This document shows, in pieces, positions 11,998 to 23,344 of a stretch of 64,000 nucleotides of DNA. The first letter of the stretch is position 1. Each line of letters opens with the position of its first letter. This stretch comes from Melieria omissa. Lineage: Eukaryota; Arthropoda; Insecta; Diptera; Ulidiidae. Under the pieces are notes generated by a model. The model had not been told where the DNA came from and searched no databases. It saw only the letters and a list, made by a program, of their open reading frames with translations. The position numbers and the translations under genes are program-made. Where the stretch lies: the NCBI GenBank assembly GCA_963971225.1, contig OZ020269.1, forward strand, positions 36,787,264 to 36,851,263, in the 5' to 3' direction.

Positions 11998-13284
11998 GCA
12001 AATTAGTGTGTGCACCACCTCAACGCAGATATAAAATATACATACGCCGTCATATGTTATGTATTTACAGTGGCGTTGTTATATTCGTTACAGTGCCTTA
12101 CACAAGCATGTTGCCGTCTTCCATTAGCTCTGTCGGCAAACATATTCACTTTCGTTTAGTATCATCGAAACAACAACCCCAGGGTGTATGCGCGACTTGG
12201 TACGCGAGTAGATTAGAATGAACCCACAATTTTTGGTCCAATCCATGCAGGGTTTATTTAATGCGGAATATAGTACCTTTTCAAATGTACTAGACACTAA
12301 GCCTCGGCGGGCGATGAAAATCCGAAAGAAACGTTCACCTGAATACAAGTAAGTAACGCATACTCCATGTCATCTCGAGATTTGAAATTCAGGTCTTTCT
12401 TACAACGATATTGAGTACCATCCAGTATCTAAATATAAGTTGACCCAGGGGCGTAGGCAAGGGTGGATCTGACACCCAACGTCACCCCCATGTCCTATAA
12501 CTTTTTAATGTTTTCAATCACTATGCATGGTATGTACGTTACCACATTAGCAAAAAGGTCTTTTCACCTTTAAACATTTAAAATAATAATAACACAAAAT
12601 TTTAATCGGTAAATGCAGTTTCTTATAAAGTGAAAGTCGCACAATGCCGCATTAGGTGAAAACTAGGAGTGGTTGATGGTTAAAATACAACTTTTAGTCA
12701 AAAAATCAGTCAAAAGTTCGATAGCAAAAAGCTCAGTTAAAATGCGATAAATTTATGTTATTGAGATACTTATCCTTAGCCTTACCAAAGATTTTTGTGT
12801 TCGTCCTCGACCAATACCCACCAGATCACGCCAAGCACTTCCGCCACTATTTTGAAAATTCATAATAATAAATAAATAATATTAAATATTTTTTCCATAC
12901 CTCAGTATTAAGTATCTTTCTCTGGTGATAGTCAGTTTCTCGAAAAAGGCATAACGTTAACATGCATAACATCAGCTACACGTTAACATACAAGTTAAAT
13001 ACGTACCTACAAAATATTTTTGGAAAAATCAAACTAAATCTGAAACTTAATGATCGTCTATCAGTATTCATCAAAATTCCAAACAGTAGAACCCGCACGC
13101 ATAACGCGCTGCATTTACCTTTATTTTTTGATTTTTTGTGATTTTTTGACGAAGGTGAAAATTCTTCGGATTCTGGCGCTCCAACACCAACACTACGAAT
13201 TTTAACCTCATAAAAATCACCCCACGTTTGACTCCTGTGGCATCCGATTTCTGCTTAAACTAGCCTATCCCTACCCCATTCCTG
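11998..13284. other. Non-coding stretch, nothing recognised
   Basis: No supported gene. Around 12445-12500 a GGGGCGTAGGCAAGGG-like block followed by CACCCAACGTCACCCCCATG resembles transposon sequence, but I could not find matching ends. Confidence 0.4.
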
Positions 13285-13500
13285 GGCTGTTCTCTGTCGT
13301 CCGATCAGAAGATTAAGTTTGAAACCAACTCGAGTGCCCGCAACTGTAGGGTCAAGCGGCGTCGTTGTGTGTTGTACACGACATGCTCCGCGTCCTCGAT
13401 TTGTCGCTGCATACGCCACAGTACGGATCGTACTCAAACTCACATCGATGGAGGTAGGCTTTGAAACATCCGTGACCTGTGATGATTTACGTTAAAAGGT
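13285..13500 (-). pseudogene. Non-LTR retrotransposon ORF2 C-terminal remnant
   Basis: On the minus strand the sequence reads a TGHGCFKAYLHR-like segment, then DPYCGVC, and after a frame change EDAEHVV. The order GHG-F-LHR, CxxC, E-D/T-AEH is the cysteine/histidine C-terminal region seen in R1/LOA/I-type ORF2 proteins downstream of reverse transcriptase. At least one frame change and an in-frame stop upstream make it a dead fragment. No RT domain or 3' tail could be recognised nearby. Confidence 0.6.
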
Positions 13501-15753
13501 AGTTAACCATCCCGTGTGTCAGGCAGCATACAAAATTGTTGTCGCAGCAACTTTCATAAACTTCTGGCTGCTTTGGACCGCCTACATATGTATGTACTTG
13601 TGAATCGTACAAAGTACATCAGATTTGAATTTACCGTACATGCCCACACACCGACCAGCGCTAGCCAGCTGCCAACTGCAAAAAGAACCCATATCAAGTG
13701 CACCCCAAAGACTTCAGTACTATACCACATTGCAATTACCATTTTCCATAGTCATAGCTGCACTGCGTCTTACCATAGCGGTTACGGAAAATCACTCTGC
13801 AATTACCACCATTTTTCACCCAACCGATGCAATTTCACGCAACACATAAATTAAATTAGCGGAACAGCTAACTCTTCTTTCTTTATTATTCGTCTTAATG
13901 AAGTAATTTGGTAATAAGTGTGAGCCCACGTCAATGCCTGGCAATCAATGCTGGTCGGCAGTGGTAATCGACACAAGTCCCCTCCATCCGCGCCATACCA
14001 TTACAAACAACCAATAATGGTAAAACTAATTAGATCGCTTCAAAGAATATGAAAGCATTCACTGCATTTTCACTCCTCGAATTACAATACGTGCAAAAAA
14101 ACCCGAGAGAGCAAATTTGATGGCGACATTACAAACATATGTATACAACTAACAACACGAAATTCATAGTCACTCTAAAGCAGTCACCGAATGTTTATAT
14201 GCATCTCAAAACTTGCACAAGAGCTCTACAAAGCATTCTACCACAAATGACAGCACACAAAATTTTCATCGATTTTATGACGTCAACGACCATCAAGAAT
14301 TCCCAGCAGATATTCAAAAACCAGGCGTCAACACGACACAGAAGGACGAACCAGTTCCCACCCGCTTTAAGCCTCCCCTATCCATATGCCGAAAGCGTTT
14401 GGCGTCAAGTGAGACTTTAAGCCTGTATTCATTCATGCGTTCATTTTTTAATGCATATGTATGTGATTGTTACAGTTTAACTAATTCAGACTTAAAAAAT
14501 ACAAGCAACGGCTATTAAAGAAGACTCATCAAAACAAGCATTGAGTAAAGCAGACATTTTTATAATTATTTAATCAGGTTGCACAGCGCACCTTTTAAGT
14601 AACACAGTTAATGTTTTTTTTTATTTTTTATTGAATGTCGAGCTGCATATTAAATAATCTATTGCGCATTGAGTACCTACAAGAAGCGCCGTTTTAATCT
14701 TAGCAAAATTTATTCAGTTCCTCGTGAAAGGACCGCCTCAGAAGCGCTTCGTCTGATTTCTTGTGCGTTGCTTGTCCGTCGGAAAGTGTTCACGCTATGC
14801 CCGAAAAGGCTTGTAATGAAGTTTAGACATTGCATTAGGTGATGTTGCAGTTTTGTGTTGCACATTTTCGGTGGATTCTAAAAGCCAGCGATTAGCGAAC
14901 TTTGCCAAACATTCCCCAAATCAATGAACCAACATCATTTCAACGCGTCTACGCCTCCTGCTCGCCGATGCAGAAGCAGACTCGTATGTAGCGCTGCAAT
15001 TAATTTTGTGGCAAATTGGCGGTTGGCCCCCACAACGGCACGGTTGCCATACTGTACGTCGTATGGCGAATTCTTAAGTCCGCTTTTTACGAACTCACGT
15101 TGTCGCTGTGATTGTTGTTATTTTGTTTGGAATATTTTCCACACAAAAACAAATACAAACGAATCGCGCAGAACGAATCTGGCTGTCTTTTCGCATTTCT
15201 CCTCACCATCCTTTGTTCTTGTTATGTAGTTTTGCATTGTACTATGGAGACTTTACTCCACACTCGTGGCCAGCTGCAAGTATTTAATTAACCAAGTGTG
15301 CATAATATTCCCGCCGCGCACATTTGCGCAGAAAACCGCACAATTATTTATTCTCATTTTTCGTTGCTTGCAGATTCAACAATTCGTTGGCCCACAATAA
15401 ATCATGTTGCATGCTGTCTTGCCGCTGACCATGATGAAAATGCAACCTTTTAACCGTGCCCATAACTTGCTGGCATCGTAAAGGAAACATGTAATTGTTT
15501 TGTGCTTTTCATCGCGTTCGCCGTTGCTTTCACGATTCGAGGCAGAACGATCATTTACCTGAAGCAGCTAAATGTTTGTTTGCGCCCGCAGCGTGCACTA
15601 TGCCCAAATAAAACGATTCACTTTGTTCCAGACACAATTTACGATAACCGCTTTCCGTTCATTACACATGTTTCAAAATCGTGGGTATTTAAACAATATC
15701 CAATTAAAAGGCCGAGGGAGCAAATTTCACATTCATATAGAATGCGGTCTAGA
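13501..15753. other. Non-coding stretch, nothing recognised
   Basis: Several open frames of 60-119 codons (13516-13854, 14139-14518, 14924-15229, 15502-15861) overlap in multiple phases and show no domains. This may be host intergenic or intronic DNA. Confidence 0.4.
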
Positions 15754-15850
15754 TCAGTGATGACCATTCTGCTACTCGCGAGTAGCAGCGACGCTGACGC
15801 TCACATAACGAATATAAGGCAACGCAGGCACTCGAGTGTATATATGATAT

Positions 15851-16289
15851 TGATACGATGAGAGATTCTGGGCCGCACTGTACAGGAATGCCTTTCTCCG
15901 CACGAATGTTTTCCAAGCATACTTTAGGCATGCACTGTGAAGTACAGCAAAACTGTTATAAATTCGCTTGGTATAGTCCGATATGGCAAGGATGGTTCTC
16001 GAAATGGGCTGTGCGAGAATAGTCGAGCGTTTTCCAATTAGAAGTGCAAGAAACTTCGGCGCGGTAAGAAAATTGGTATAAAAGCAGCAGTGGCAGCGCA
16101 AGGAGTCGAGTCGGTGTTGAGCAAGCAATGGGGAAACATGCAATAGTAGTAGTGTAAAGTAGAACAAGTGCAAATTTGTAAATAAAGTGATTGTTAGTTT
16201 GACTACGTTGCGCTGGATAACTGAAGTTGTTTTATTTTCAAATACAATCAAAACGAACCGTCGATAACGAACTGTGGAATTTCGTAACA
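15851..16289 (+). repeat. 5' LTR of copy 1
   Basis: Starts TG and ends CA. It contains TATAAAAG at 16077-16084 and an AATAAAG polyadenylation-type signal near 16182. The minus-strand open frames across it (15749-16290) recur in every LTR copy and are not genes. Confidence 0.9.
16077..16084 (+). promoter_or_regulatory. TATA box of copy 1 LTR promoter
   Basis: TATAAAAG sits in the LTR about 210 bp before its 3' end. The same box is at 48187-48194 in copy 2. A start site about 30 bp downstream is inferred. Confidence 0.65.
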
Positions 16290-16351
16290 TTTGGTGTCAG
16301 AAATTGGGGATTGTATTACCGAAAGTAAAATAAAATTATAAAAACGCAGAC

Positions 16352-18540
16352 ATGGTTAAACTGGAGCTGCTGAAGGTTGACCAGCTGAAGAAGGAGCTGG
16401 CGGCCTGGAATTTGCCGACTGCTGGCGGTAAGGTGGAGTTGCAGCTGCGCTTGCGAGAGGCGTGTGAATCACGAGGCATCGATTGGGCTGCACACGAATT
16501 CGGAACGCAGGAACAAGAGGCGTCGGCCAAGGTGGAGGAATCGCTTGTTGGTGCTGCGTCATTGCAAAGTACGACTGCAGCGGCTGCGCCACTACAAGCA
16601 ATGGACATGAGCCAGCTTATGGTTGCACTTAAAGGCATGTTTGAGACTTCCAACCGTGAAATGGCAGCCAAAATGGAAAATGAAAATCGTGAAATGTCGG
16701 CGCAAATGGCAGCGAAACTGGAATCCACGAATCAGGAACTGTCGGCGCAAATGGCAGCGAAACTGGAAACTACGAATCAGGAAATTTCCGCAAAAATCGA
16801 AACTACGAACCGAGAAGTAGCAGAGCGAATGGAAACCAAGCTTCAGGAAAATTCTGCGCGCTTGGAGCAGAAAGTGGAAGAGATTTCGAACAGGATTAAT
16901 GTGAAAGTTGAGCACCTGGAGACGCGAGTTGACAAACGAGTTGACAGTCTGGAGGATTCGGTAAACAGAAAAATCGAGGAGCGGCTTAGAGAGGTACAGC
17001 TGCGAGCAAGAGTGCAGTCGGTTGAGGAAAGTTTTGCCATAGCAGTGCCTACTTATGATGGTACTACGTCGTTCGACACATTCAAACTACAATTCGATAT
17101 GGGTGCTTTGGAGAGTCAGTGGACCGATGTTAGGAAAGGTCGGAGACTGATACTGGCTCTAAGAGGTCCGGCGGCTGAGGTAATAAAAACAGTTCCGGAA
17201 GGTTTGAGAGGTGATTACGAGACCGTCATAAGGGCGCTGGCAGCCAGATACAGTGACGAGCACAACAAAATGCTGTATTATTGCGAGCTGAAGAACCGCT
17301 GGCAAAGAGCAGACGAGGCGCTGCAGACGTATGCAGCAGACATTGAGCGGCTCGTACAGTTGTGCTACCCGGAATTCGGCGCTGATTATCTTGAGAGGAT
17401 GAAGATTGAGGCGTTTATTGAAGGTCTTCATGACCCGGAGACACGACGCAGTGCATTGATGATGGGCAAGCCGACATTCCGTGAGACGGTGACAAGCGCA
17501 TTGACGTATGAGGCGGCCTGGAGGGGAAGTTTTCGACATTCATCTGCGGAGATGCATGGAGTCCAATCTGGACGTGTCACGCAAAGCCAGACAGTGAGCT
17601 CGGAGGCACCAGCGGGGCTGCGGGCAGTATCAGCAAGCAAGGCCACATATCACGAAACTGCCATCTGCGGGGAAAGCGTTCCGGACAAAAGACGTCGCCA
17701 AGAAGGGATGACGCTCTGCCACGTCATTCGTGCGAGACCGAACGCAGGCATAATTCGCAGGCCGAAAACGAGGGACAAATTGTGGATGTTCGGTCGGTAA
17801 GAGTTCTGCAAGAGAAAGATTGGCTTGCGGAAAGGCTACAGAAGGACCAGCGCAAGGATACCGATCTCGCGAAGATCATCGAAGGCAAAGCGCAGAGATT
17901 ACGGCCGGACTGGCAGGAGATGGCTGGTGAGAGCCCGATCACGAAGGCTTACTGGGCACAGTGGCAAAGTCTACGTCTGCAGGATGGCTGCCTATACCGC
18001 GAGTGGGAGAGCAGGGATGGCAGGACCAGAAAATCCCTAATAGTGGTCCCGAGAGGCCGGATCGACGATGTCATCGAGGAAAACCATAACGACTCCAGTG
18101 GAGGGCACCTAGGCGTCGCAAAAACTGTCGCCAAGATAAGAAGGCGGTTCTATTGGGTAGGATGCCAGGAGTCTGTCGCTGAGTGGATCAGAGGCTGTAA
18201 TCGGTGTTCGGCTGCGAAAGGGCCGAGGAGAAGATCGCGGAGCCGCACTCAACTAGTTGAAAGCAGGTTGACAGCGAGCTATGGTCTACGGGCTAACCCA
18301 GAGGGGTTCCAAGAAGGCAATCTGGTAATGCTTTACAACCCGCAGCGGAGGAAAGGTTTGTCTCCACAGCTTCAAACGTCATGGGAAGGACCGTACAAGG
18401 TCGTGACCAGGATTAATGACGTGGTGTATAGGGTGCAACGCTGCGGCAACAGAAACGCCAGGTTGAAAGTAGTTCATTTGGAGCGCCTGGCGTCTTACTC
18501 CGGCGGAGCCTCGGTACTTGTTCGGGACGAACAAGTCTAA
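16352..18540 (+). pseudogene. Gag-integrase fusion, frameshifted (copy 1)
   Basis: The frame opens with a SAP-like head (LLKVDQLKKELAAWNLP), a coiled coil with two 15-residue SAQMAAKLE-type repeats, and a Gag capsid region (VPTYDGTTSFDTFKLQ to ALTYEAAWRGS). Compared with copy 2, 25 bp are missing at about 17632, removing the first half of the zinc knuckle and shifting the frame; translation would stop at 17800. The original frame reopens at 17782 and runs to the stop at 18540. It carries the integrase zinc-binding head (H..H, CNRC) joined directly to the C-terminal GPY-type domain (WEGPYKVV). The integrase core and all of PR-RT-RNase H are absent. Confidence 0.9.
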
Positions 18541-18551
18541 GTGATGGGCAG

Positions 18552-18990
18552 TGATACGATGAGAGATTCTGGGCCGCACTGTACAGGAATGCCTTTCTCC
18601 GCACGAATGTTTTCCAAGCATACTTTAGGCATGCACTGTGAAGTACAGCAAAACTGTTATAAATTCGCTTGGTATAGTCCGATGTGGCAAGGATGGTTCT
18701 CGAAATGGGCTGTGCGAGAATAGTCGAGCGTTTTCCAATTAGAAGTGCAAGAAACTTCGGCGCGGTAAGAAAATTGGTATAAAAGCAGCAGTGGCAGCGC
18801 AAGGAGTCGAGTCGGTGTTGAGCAAGCAATGGGGAAACATGCAATAGTAGTAGTGTAAAGTAGAACAAGTGCAAATTTGTAAATAAAGTGATTGTTAGTT
18901 TGACTACGTTGCGCTGGATAACTGAAGTTGTTTTATTTTCAAATACAATCAAAACGAACCGTCGATAACGAACTGTGGAATTTCGTAACA
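18552..18990 (+). repeat. 3' LTR of copy 1
   Basis: Almost identical to the 5' LTR. It is preceded by a purine-rich stretch, AAGTGATGGGCAG, directly before the TG start, which probably serves as the plus-strand primer. Confidence 0.9.
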
Positions 18991-18994
18991 ATAT

Positions 18995-19495
18995 ATACGT
19001 ATATAAGATCGTATACGTATACAAGGTAGCGTGGGCGTCGCTACTGCTCGCATGTACCAAAATGGTCATCGATTTCTTTAGGTCAAAACTTAATGCCATT
19101 TGTTTTAATTGAAAAAAGAAAATTCAAATACTTTTTCGTAGAATACATCCCATTTTTTGTGTACATCCCACCTTAGCAGGAAGAACAACCATAGGAAATA
19201 ATCATATCTCCATGGTTCCATTCATCTAAAAATTTTTTTGTAAAGGTTAATTAAGAACTAGTTATTGAATGTGTGTAGTTCGCTTACTGAAAAATGCGGT
19301 TGCAATATGGTTTTTAAAAAAATATGAACATTTTATTATTAAACAAAATAGGGTTTTATTTAGAGAGTAAAGTAAAATGTTGTGTAGCGCGTCCCTTAAA
19401 CCTGTTAATACAGTTTTGTTTACACAAATATGACTAAGTGAATATTGTTAATAAACAAACGAGACATACAGCATCAGCCTTCGCGGGTTCGAGTT
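18995..19495. other. Non-coding stretch
   Basis: Apart from the right part of the possible small TIR element (to 19068), I see only AT-rich sequence. Confidence 0.4.
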
Positions 19496-19508
19496 TCGGC
19501 CATGAGCT

Positions 19509-20621
19509 AGTTAGTTAGTTAACTGGCCATAACAACCCGTTATCGGGTTACGGCCTGCCGCAAAACTTCTCTCCAGGCGCCTCTGCTTCGCGCGCGCCTT
19601 CTCCAGTTGGTCACACCAAGAGATACCAGGGCCTCTTCCACTTGGTCCTTCCACCGGAGACACGGCCTCCCTCTTCGCCGTCGACCTCCAACCATCGCAT
19701 CGAATACCTTTTTCGCCGGAGCTTCGTCGTCCATGCGGCAGACATGACCGAGCCAGCGTAGCCGCTGGATGTTAATTCGCTGCGCTACGTCCATGTCCTT
19801 ATACAGCTCATACAGCTCGTTATTGGTTCGTATGCGATAGTCGTCACCAACCCGAACAGGGCCGAAGATTTTGCGAAGCACCTTCCTCTCGAACACTCCA
19901 AGGGCCGCTATGTCGTTTCGTGTCATTGTCCATGCTTCAGCGCCATAGAGGAGCACGGGCAAGATAAGCGTCCTATAGAGTGAAAGTTTTGTCGGTCGAG
20001 AGAGGTCTCTACTTCTCAATTGCCTACCGAGACCGTAGTAGCACCTGTTGGCAAGAGTTATCCTTCGCTTTATCTCCAGACTGACATCATTGCTGCTGTT
20101 GATGGCGGTGCCAAGGTAGACGAATTCCTTGACAACTTCAAAAGCATACCTGTCGGCCTCGACGTGAGACCCTAGCCGCTGCGAGTCCCTGCGTGTAGAC
20201 AGCATATACTTCGTCTTACCCTCATTTACCACCAGACCCATTTTGGCAGATTCTCTTTCGATAGCCGCAAAGGCAGCGGTGACATCTCGCTTGTTACGTC
20301 CGATGACATCAATATCATCAGCGTAAGCAAGGAGCTGGACACTTTTGTTGAAAATTGTGCCATTACGATGTACACCGGCCTTGCGCAGAACACTCTCCAT
20401 GGTGAAGTTGAAGAGGTCGCAGGACAAAGGATCGCCCTGTCTGAAACCTCGAACGGTATCAAAGGGGTCGGAGAGGTCACTTCCAACCTTGACGGAGCTG
20501 CGCGTATTGCTCAACGTCGCTCTGCAAAGTCTAACGAGCTTTGCAGGGATACCAAGTTCAGACAATGCGGCATATAGGCGATCCCTTATCGGGCTATCGA
20601 ATGCTGCCTTCGGTCTCGGCC
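19509..20621 (-). mobile_element. RTE-like non-LTR insertion, 5'-truncated
   Basis: A 13-bp target duplication, TCGGCCATGAGCT, flanks the insertion at 19496-19508 and 20622-20634. Read on the minus strand, it begins inside the reverse transcriptase and ends with a short 3' region and a TAAC-type tandem tail next to the duplication. The short UTR and simple-repeat tail fit RTE-like elements. Clade assignment rests on overall resemblance of the RT C-terminus and is inferred. Confidence 0.8.
19540..20621 (-). pseudogene. RTE-like reverse transcriptase, C-terminal part
   Basis: About 360 codons are open to the natural stop. The RT palm motifs are visible: AFDS at the truncated start, FRQGDPLS, then the catalytic AYADDIDVIG. 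The thumb region follows (VKEFVYLGTAI, LLYGAEAW), and the C-terminus carries RLRWLGHVCRMDD and GRRRRGRPCLRWKDQVE, typical of RTE-type and related elements. The endonuclease and the first RT motifs are lost by 5' truncation. Codons upstream of 20621 are flanking DNA, not element. The uninterrupted frame suggests a fairly recent insertion. Confidence 0.85.
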
Positions 20622-20634
20622 TCGGCCATGAGCT

Positions 20635-20839
20635 GCTTCCAGCTAAACTCGAGTTAGCCTGACCTTGACCGACCCTCATTTCAACTTTAGTAACTTTTCA
20701 ATTTATTCATGAAAATACAAATCAATTTCTTGCTAGAGCCTCCAAGCTTATAATTTTATAATATTCGATGTATGTGTTTTACGAGAAAATCGTTGTTAAT
20801 TAGTGACACTTATTTTTATTCAAAATAAAAGTAACAATA
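20635..20839. other. Short non-coding spacer
   Basis: Contains the AACTCGAG and GACCTTGACC stretch that preceded the RTE target, then AT-rich DNA. Nothing else seen. Confidence 0.4.
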
Positions 20840-22009
20840 ACACAGAGCAACAAAATCGACATTATTTTTTTTTCTGAAATCAAACCATACTTTTCTAAAG
20901 AATTTTTGGACGCTGATCACAACTGCGTACTTAGTTTTTTGATTGTTTGAGCGGCTTAGGAAATATTGATGGTTTTCCTCGGAGGGCGTTTTCCATGTTT
21001 TTTGACCATTATACGCATGCAGCTCCTACAAACCTGAAGTCTAAAATGCCATTTTTTTAACATAGAGTAACAATACTCTAACTATGTATTTCAAATTTAA
21101 AACATTAAAATCGGTTCAAATTTGCAAGAGTTATTCATTTGCAAAGTCAAATTTTCAGTTACTTTGCAAGATTGCGAATACACAAAAGAATTTTTCGGAG
21201 CACAATTTTAGGCAGCGTTATGAAAATGCTCACATACATGAAATGCCCTCAATTCATAAAATTTTCAGCTTTCGAATTTTGATTTTTTTGTGCCCTAAAA
21301 ATATGTTGCAATGAAATATGGAAAAACAGCAAGTAGTTTGCCAAGTGTGTGTGGTTGAAATTATTGCTTGTGTGATGCAACTCTTTTTAGAATAGCTCCT
21401 ACAGTAATGAACCAATTCAAATTTTGTTAATGCCCTTGAAAAGACAAATATTGGCGCTTGCGAAAATACTTTAGCTACTTTCATCAATGACGCGAAAAGT
21501 ATTAGGAGATTTCAATGCAAACACGTGTTCAGAAGATGAAGTCGCATTTACACTCTAATAAGCATAGGCCGAGAATGGCGCATACAATAAAAAAAATCTG
21601 TTCTATAAGTTTAAGTTACAACCTTACACTATACATGGCACACTAACTCCTAGTTGAAAATTGCAACACCGATTTTAAATAAATTTTTATGAAAAACTCG
21701 CGAAATTTGAACTTTGAAGGGCCATAGCCATGTTAACCCTTGACCAATCGAAATCGACTATGGTCAGAATTATAGCTTGAGGATTCGTTATTGTGTCATA
21801 CAAAAATTATCGTGTTTTTCATCATATTAAAAATGCAATAAAAATTCAAAGATGAAAAAACGTGGAAAACACCTGCTAGCAAAAACCACCAATAACTTAC
21901 AAACCGCTCAAACAATCAAAAAACTAAGTACGCAGTCGTGATCAGCGTCCAAAAATCCTTTAGAAAAGGTTTACTAGAACTCGGAAAAATTTTGGCTGTT
22001 GCTCAGTGT
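20840..22009. mobile_element. Long-inverted-repeat DNA element
   Basis: The outer ends read ACACAGAGCAACA (left) and ACACTGAGCAACA (inward from right). Inside them is a much better conserved inverted block: 20895-20952 (GGACGCTGATCACAACTGCG, TTTTTTGATTGTTTGAGCGG) pairs with 21896-21962. The arms extend at least 150 bp each. No clear target duplication or transposase was seen; the frames at 21084-21487 lack recognisable domains. It could be a foldback-like or Tc1-related non-autonomous element. Confidence 0.7.
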
Positions 22010-22999
22010 AATCAAACAGTCGTTATGAAGTTATTTGTATAATACAGTTTATAATTGGTTTGATCCCACACATTCGTCTTGCCTAAAGCCCTGTGTTGTA
22101 TTTCGTTTATCGCAAATGCAGATCGCATTAGAATATAATTAGCAGTAACTACAGCTGACTGAATTGTTTTTTTTCTTTTTTGGATTTGGTGTTTACAACC
22201 CTCTGACAGTGGCCAAATCTTACTACTAAGGTCAACATCTACATGTGTGGATAAATGCAGCAGGTGTTACACCCCGTGCGGAACTGTCACAGCAAACACA
22301 GCTAGGTGGACTGCACTTTTAGACCACGTTTAAATGAAAGCTTTACGTAGCTAACGTAAACGAAACACTTCTCGTTTCAGAGCTACTTCAAGCATAAACA
22401 TATTTAATGAATTCACACGGAAGTTAGAACTTTAATTAGAGCGAGGGGCAGATAACTTCTTGAAATTCATCAAGCCATAATTATCCACCAAGTGTTTATT
22501 ATTTCTTCCATTGCGGAGTGTTAATTATCGAAGACATTAGGAAAGAAACAATTAAAAAATGTGTGCGCAGCTTACTTAAATGTATAAAATGCTTGCGACT
22601 AAGCGTAATAAACTTTCTTTAATGGCTGCCATTACTTTGAAGAGCTCATTCGGACAATGAACATAATTGAATGTGAAACGTTAGAGATTAAAACATGGTA
22701 CAAAAAGCCAACCGTGCACCGGTAGCCTAGATGATTTCAATGTGAATGAAAATCCCGAATGCAACCTCACACTTCTCTGTATGTTCGACAGCAATGATGT
22801 CATTCATATCTAAATTCTTCACGCGTTTTACCAATAGCAAATTTTTGAAGCTCGTTGGACTTGTATATCATCGTCAAACAAGTCAAAAGTTATTGCACAC
22901 ACTCAAACAGCGAAGACAATTCAGCAAACTTACTTAAATGAGCACAGAATCTGAGCGTGGAAAGTTCCACTTGGAACTAACCATTTTATTTAACATACA
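22010..22999. other. Non-coding stretch, nothing recognised
   Basis: AT-rich sequence. The frame at 22746-22937 has no recognisable domain. Confidence 0.4.
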
Positions 23000-23226
23000 C
23001 TAGTCAGAATAAGTTTGCGTTCAGGCAAGTCAAAATTATACTATGATTCATTTTGACCTCAAAAATGGGTTCTCTGTTTATAAAAAGTTATCCACATTTT
23101 TCATATATGTTTTAACTGCACTTTTTGTTCAGTTTTAAATACATTAAAATAATAATTTTCTATGTATTCGTATTTATTGGCAATATACTCACAAAACGGT
23201 GCAGAATAAGTTTGCGTACAAAACTA
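23000..23226. mobile_element. Possible Tc1-like terminal fragment
   Basis: CTAGTCAGAATAAGTTTGCG at about 23001 recurs as GTGCAGAATAAGTTTGCG near 23200. Paired direct repeats ending in TTTGCG near an end are common in Tc1-like termini, but there is no opposite end, so this is a weak call. Confidence 0.3.
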
Positions 23227-23344
23227 ATAACGGGAATTTCCGGTTGTGCTTTTTATTTTTTTGGAAAATTTTTATTCCGTTGAACAGTAAACGGACTTGT
23301 AAATTATTTGGAACCGTATATGTGCTTAAACCTAGAACCTGTCT

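Larger units (their letters stand above)
15851..18990 (+). mobile_element. Gypsy-like LTR element without RT, copy 1 (subfamily A)
   Basis: The 439-bp LTRs start TGATACGATG and end TTCGTAACA, and are flanked by the 4-bp duplication ATAT (15847-15850, 18991-18994). The two LTRs differ at one position that I can see (A/G in CCGATRTGG), so insertion is recent. The primer site at 16292 begins TGGTGTCAGAA, complementary to the 3' end of tRNA-Leu. The interior encodes only Gag and integrase fragments; there is no protease, reverse transcriptase or RNase H. Confidence 0.92.
15754..19068. mobile_element. Possible small TIR element split by LTR copy 1
   Basis: The DNA on either side of the LTR element forms an inverted pair. 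The left side has GATGACCATTCTGCTAC then GTAGCAGCGACGCTGACGC; inward from the right it reads GATGACCATTTTGGTAC then GTAGCGACGCCCACGC. Together the flanks would make an element of about 170 bp. I did not find a clean target duplication, so the boundaries and the superfamily (hAT-like?) are uncertain. Confidence 0.45.

Noticed and set aside
15749..16290. Minus-strand open frame of 172 codons
   Set aside because: It lies across an LTR, recurs in each LTR copy (18413-19099, 47945-48350, 51875-52295) and has no domain; it is a shadow of repeat sequence.
16336..16915. Minus-strand frames of 81-130 codons opposite the Gag head
   Set aside because: They mirror the Gag coding strand in all three copies and have serine/alanine-rich composition expected from the opposite strand.
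20622..20679. N-terminal extension of the RTE protein
   Set aside because: Those codons are outside the 13-bp duplication and belong to the flanking DNA.
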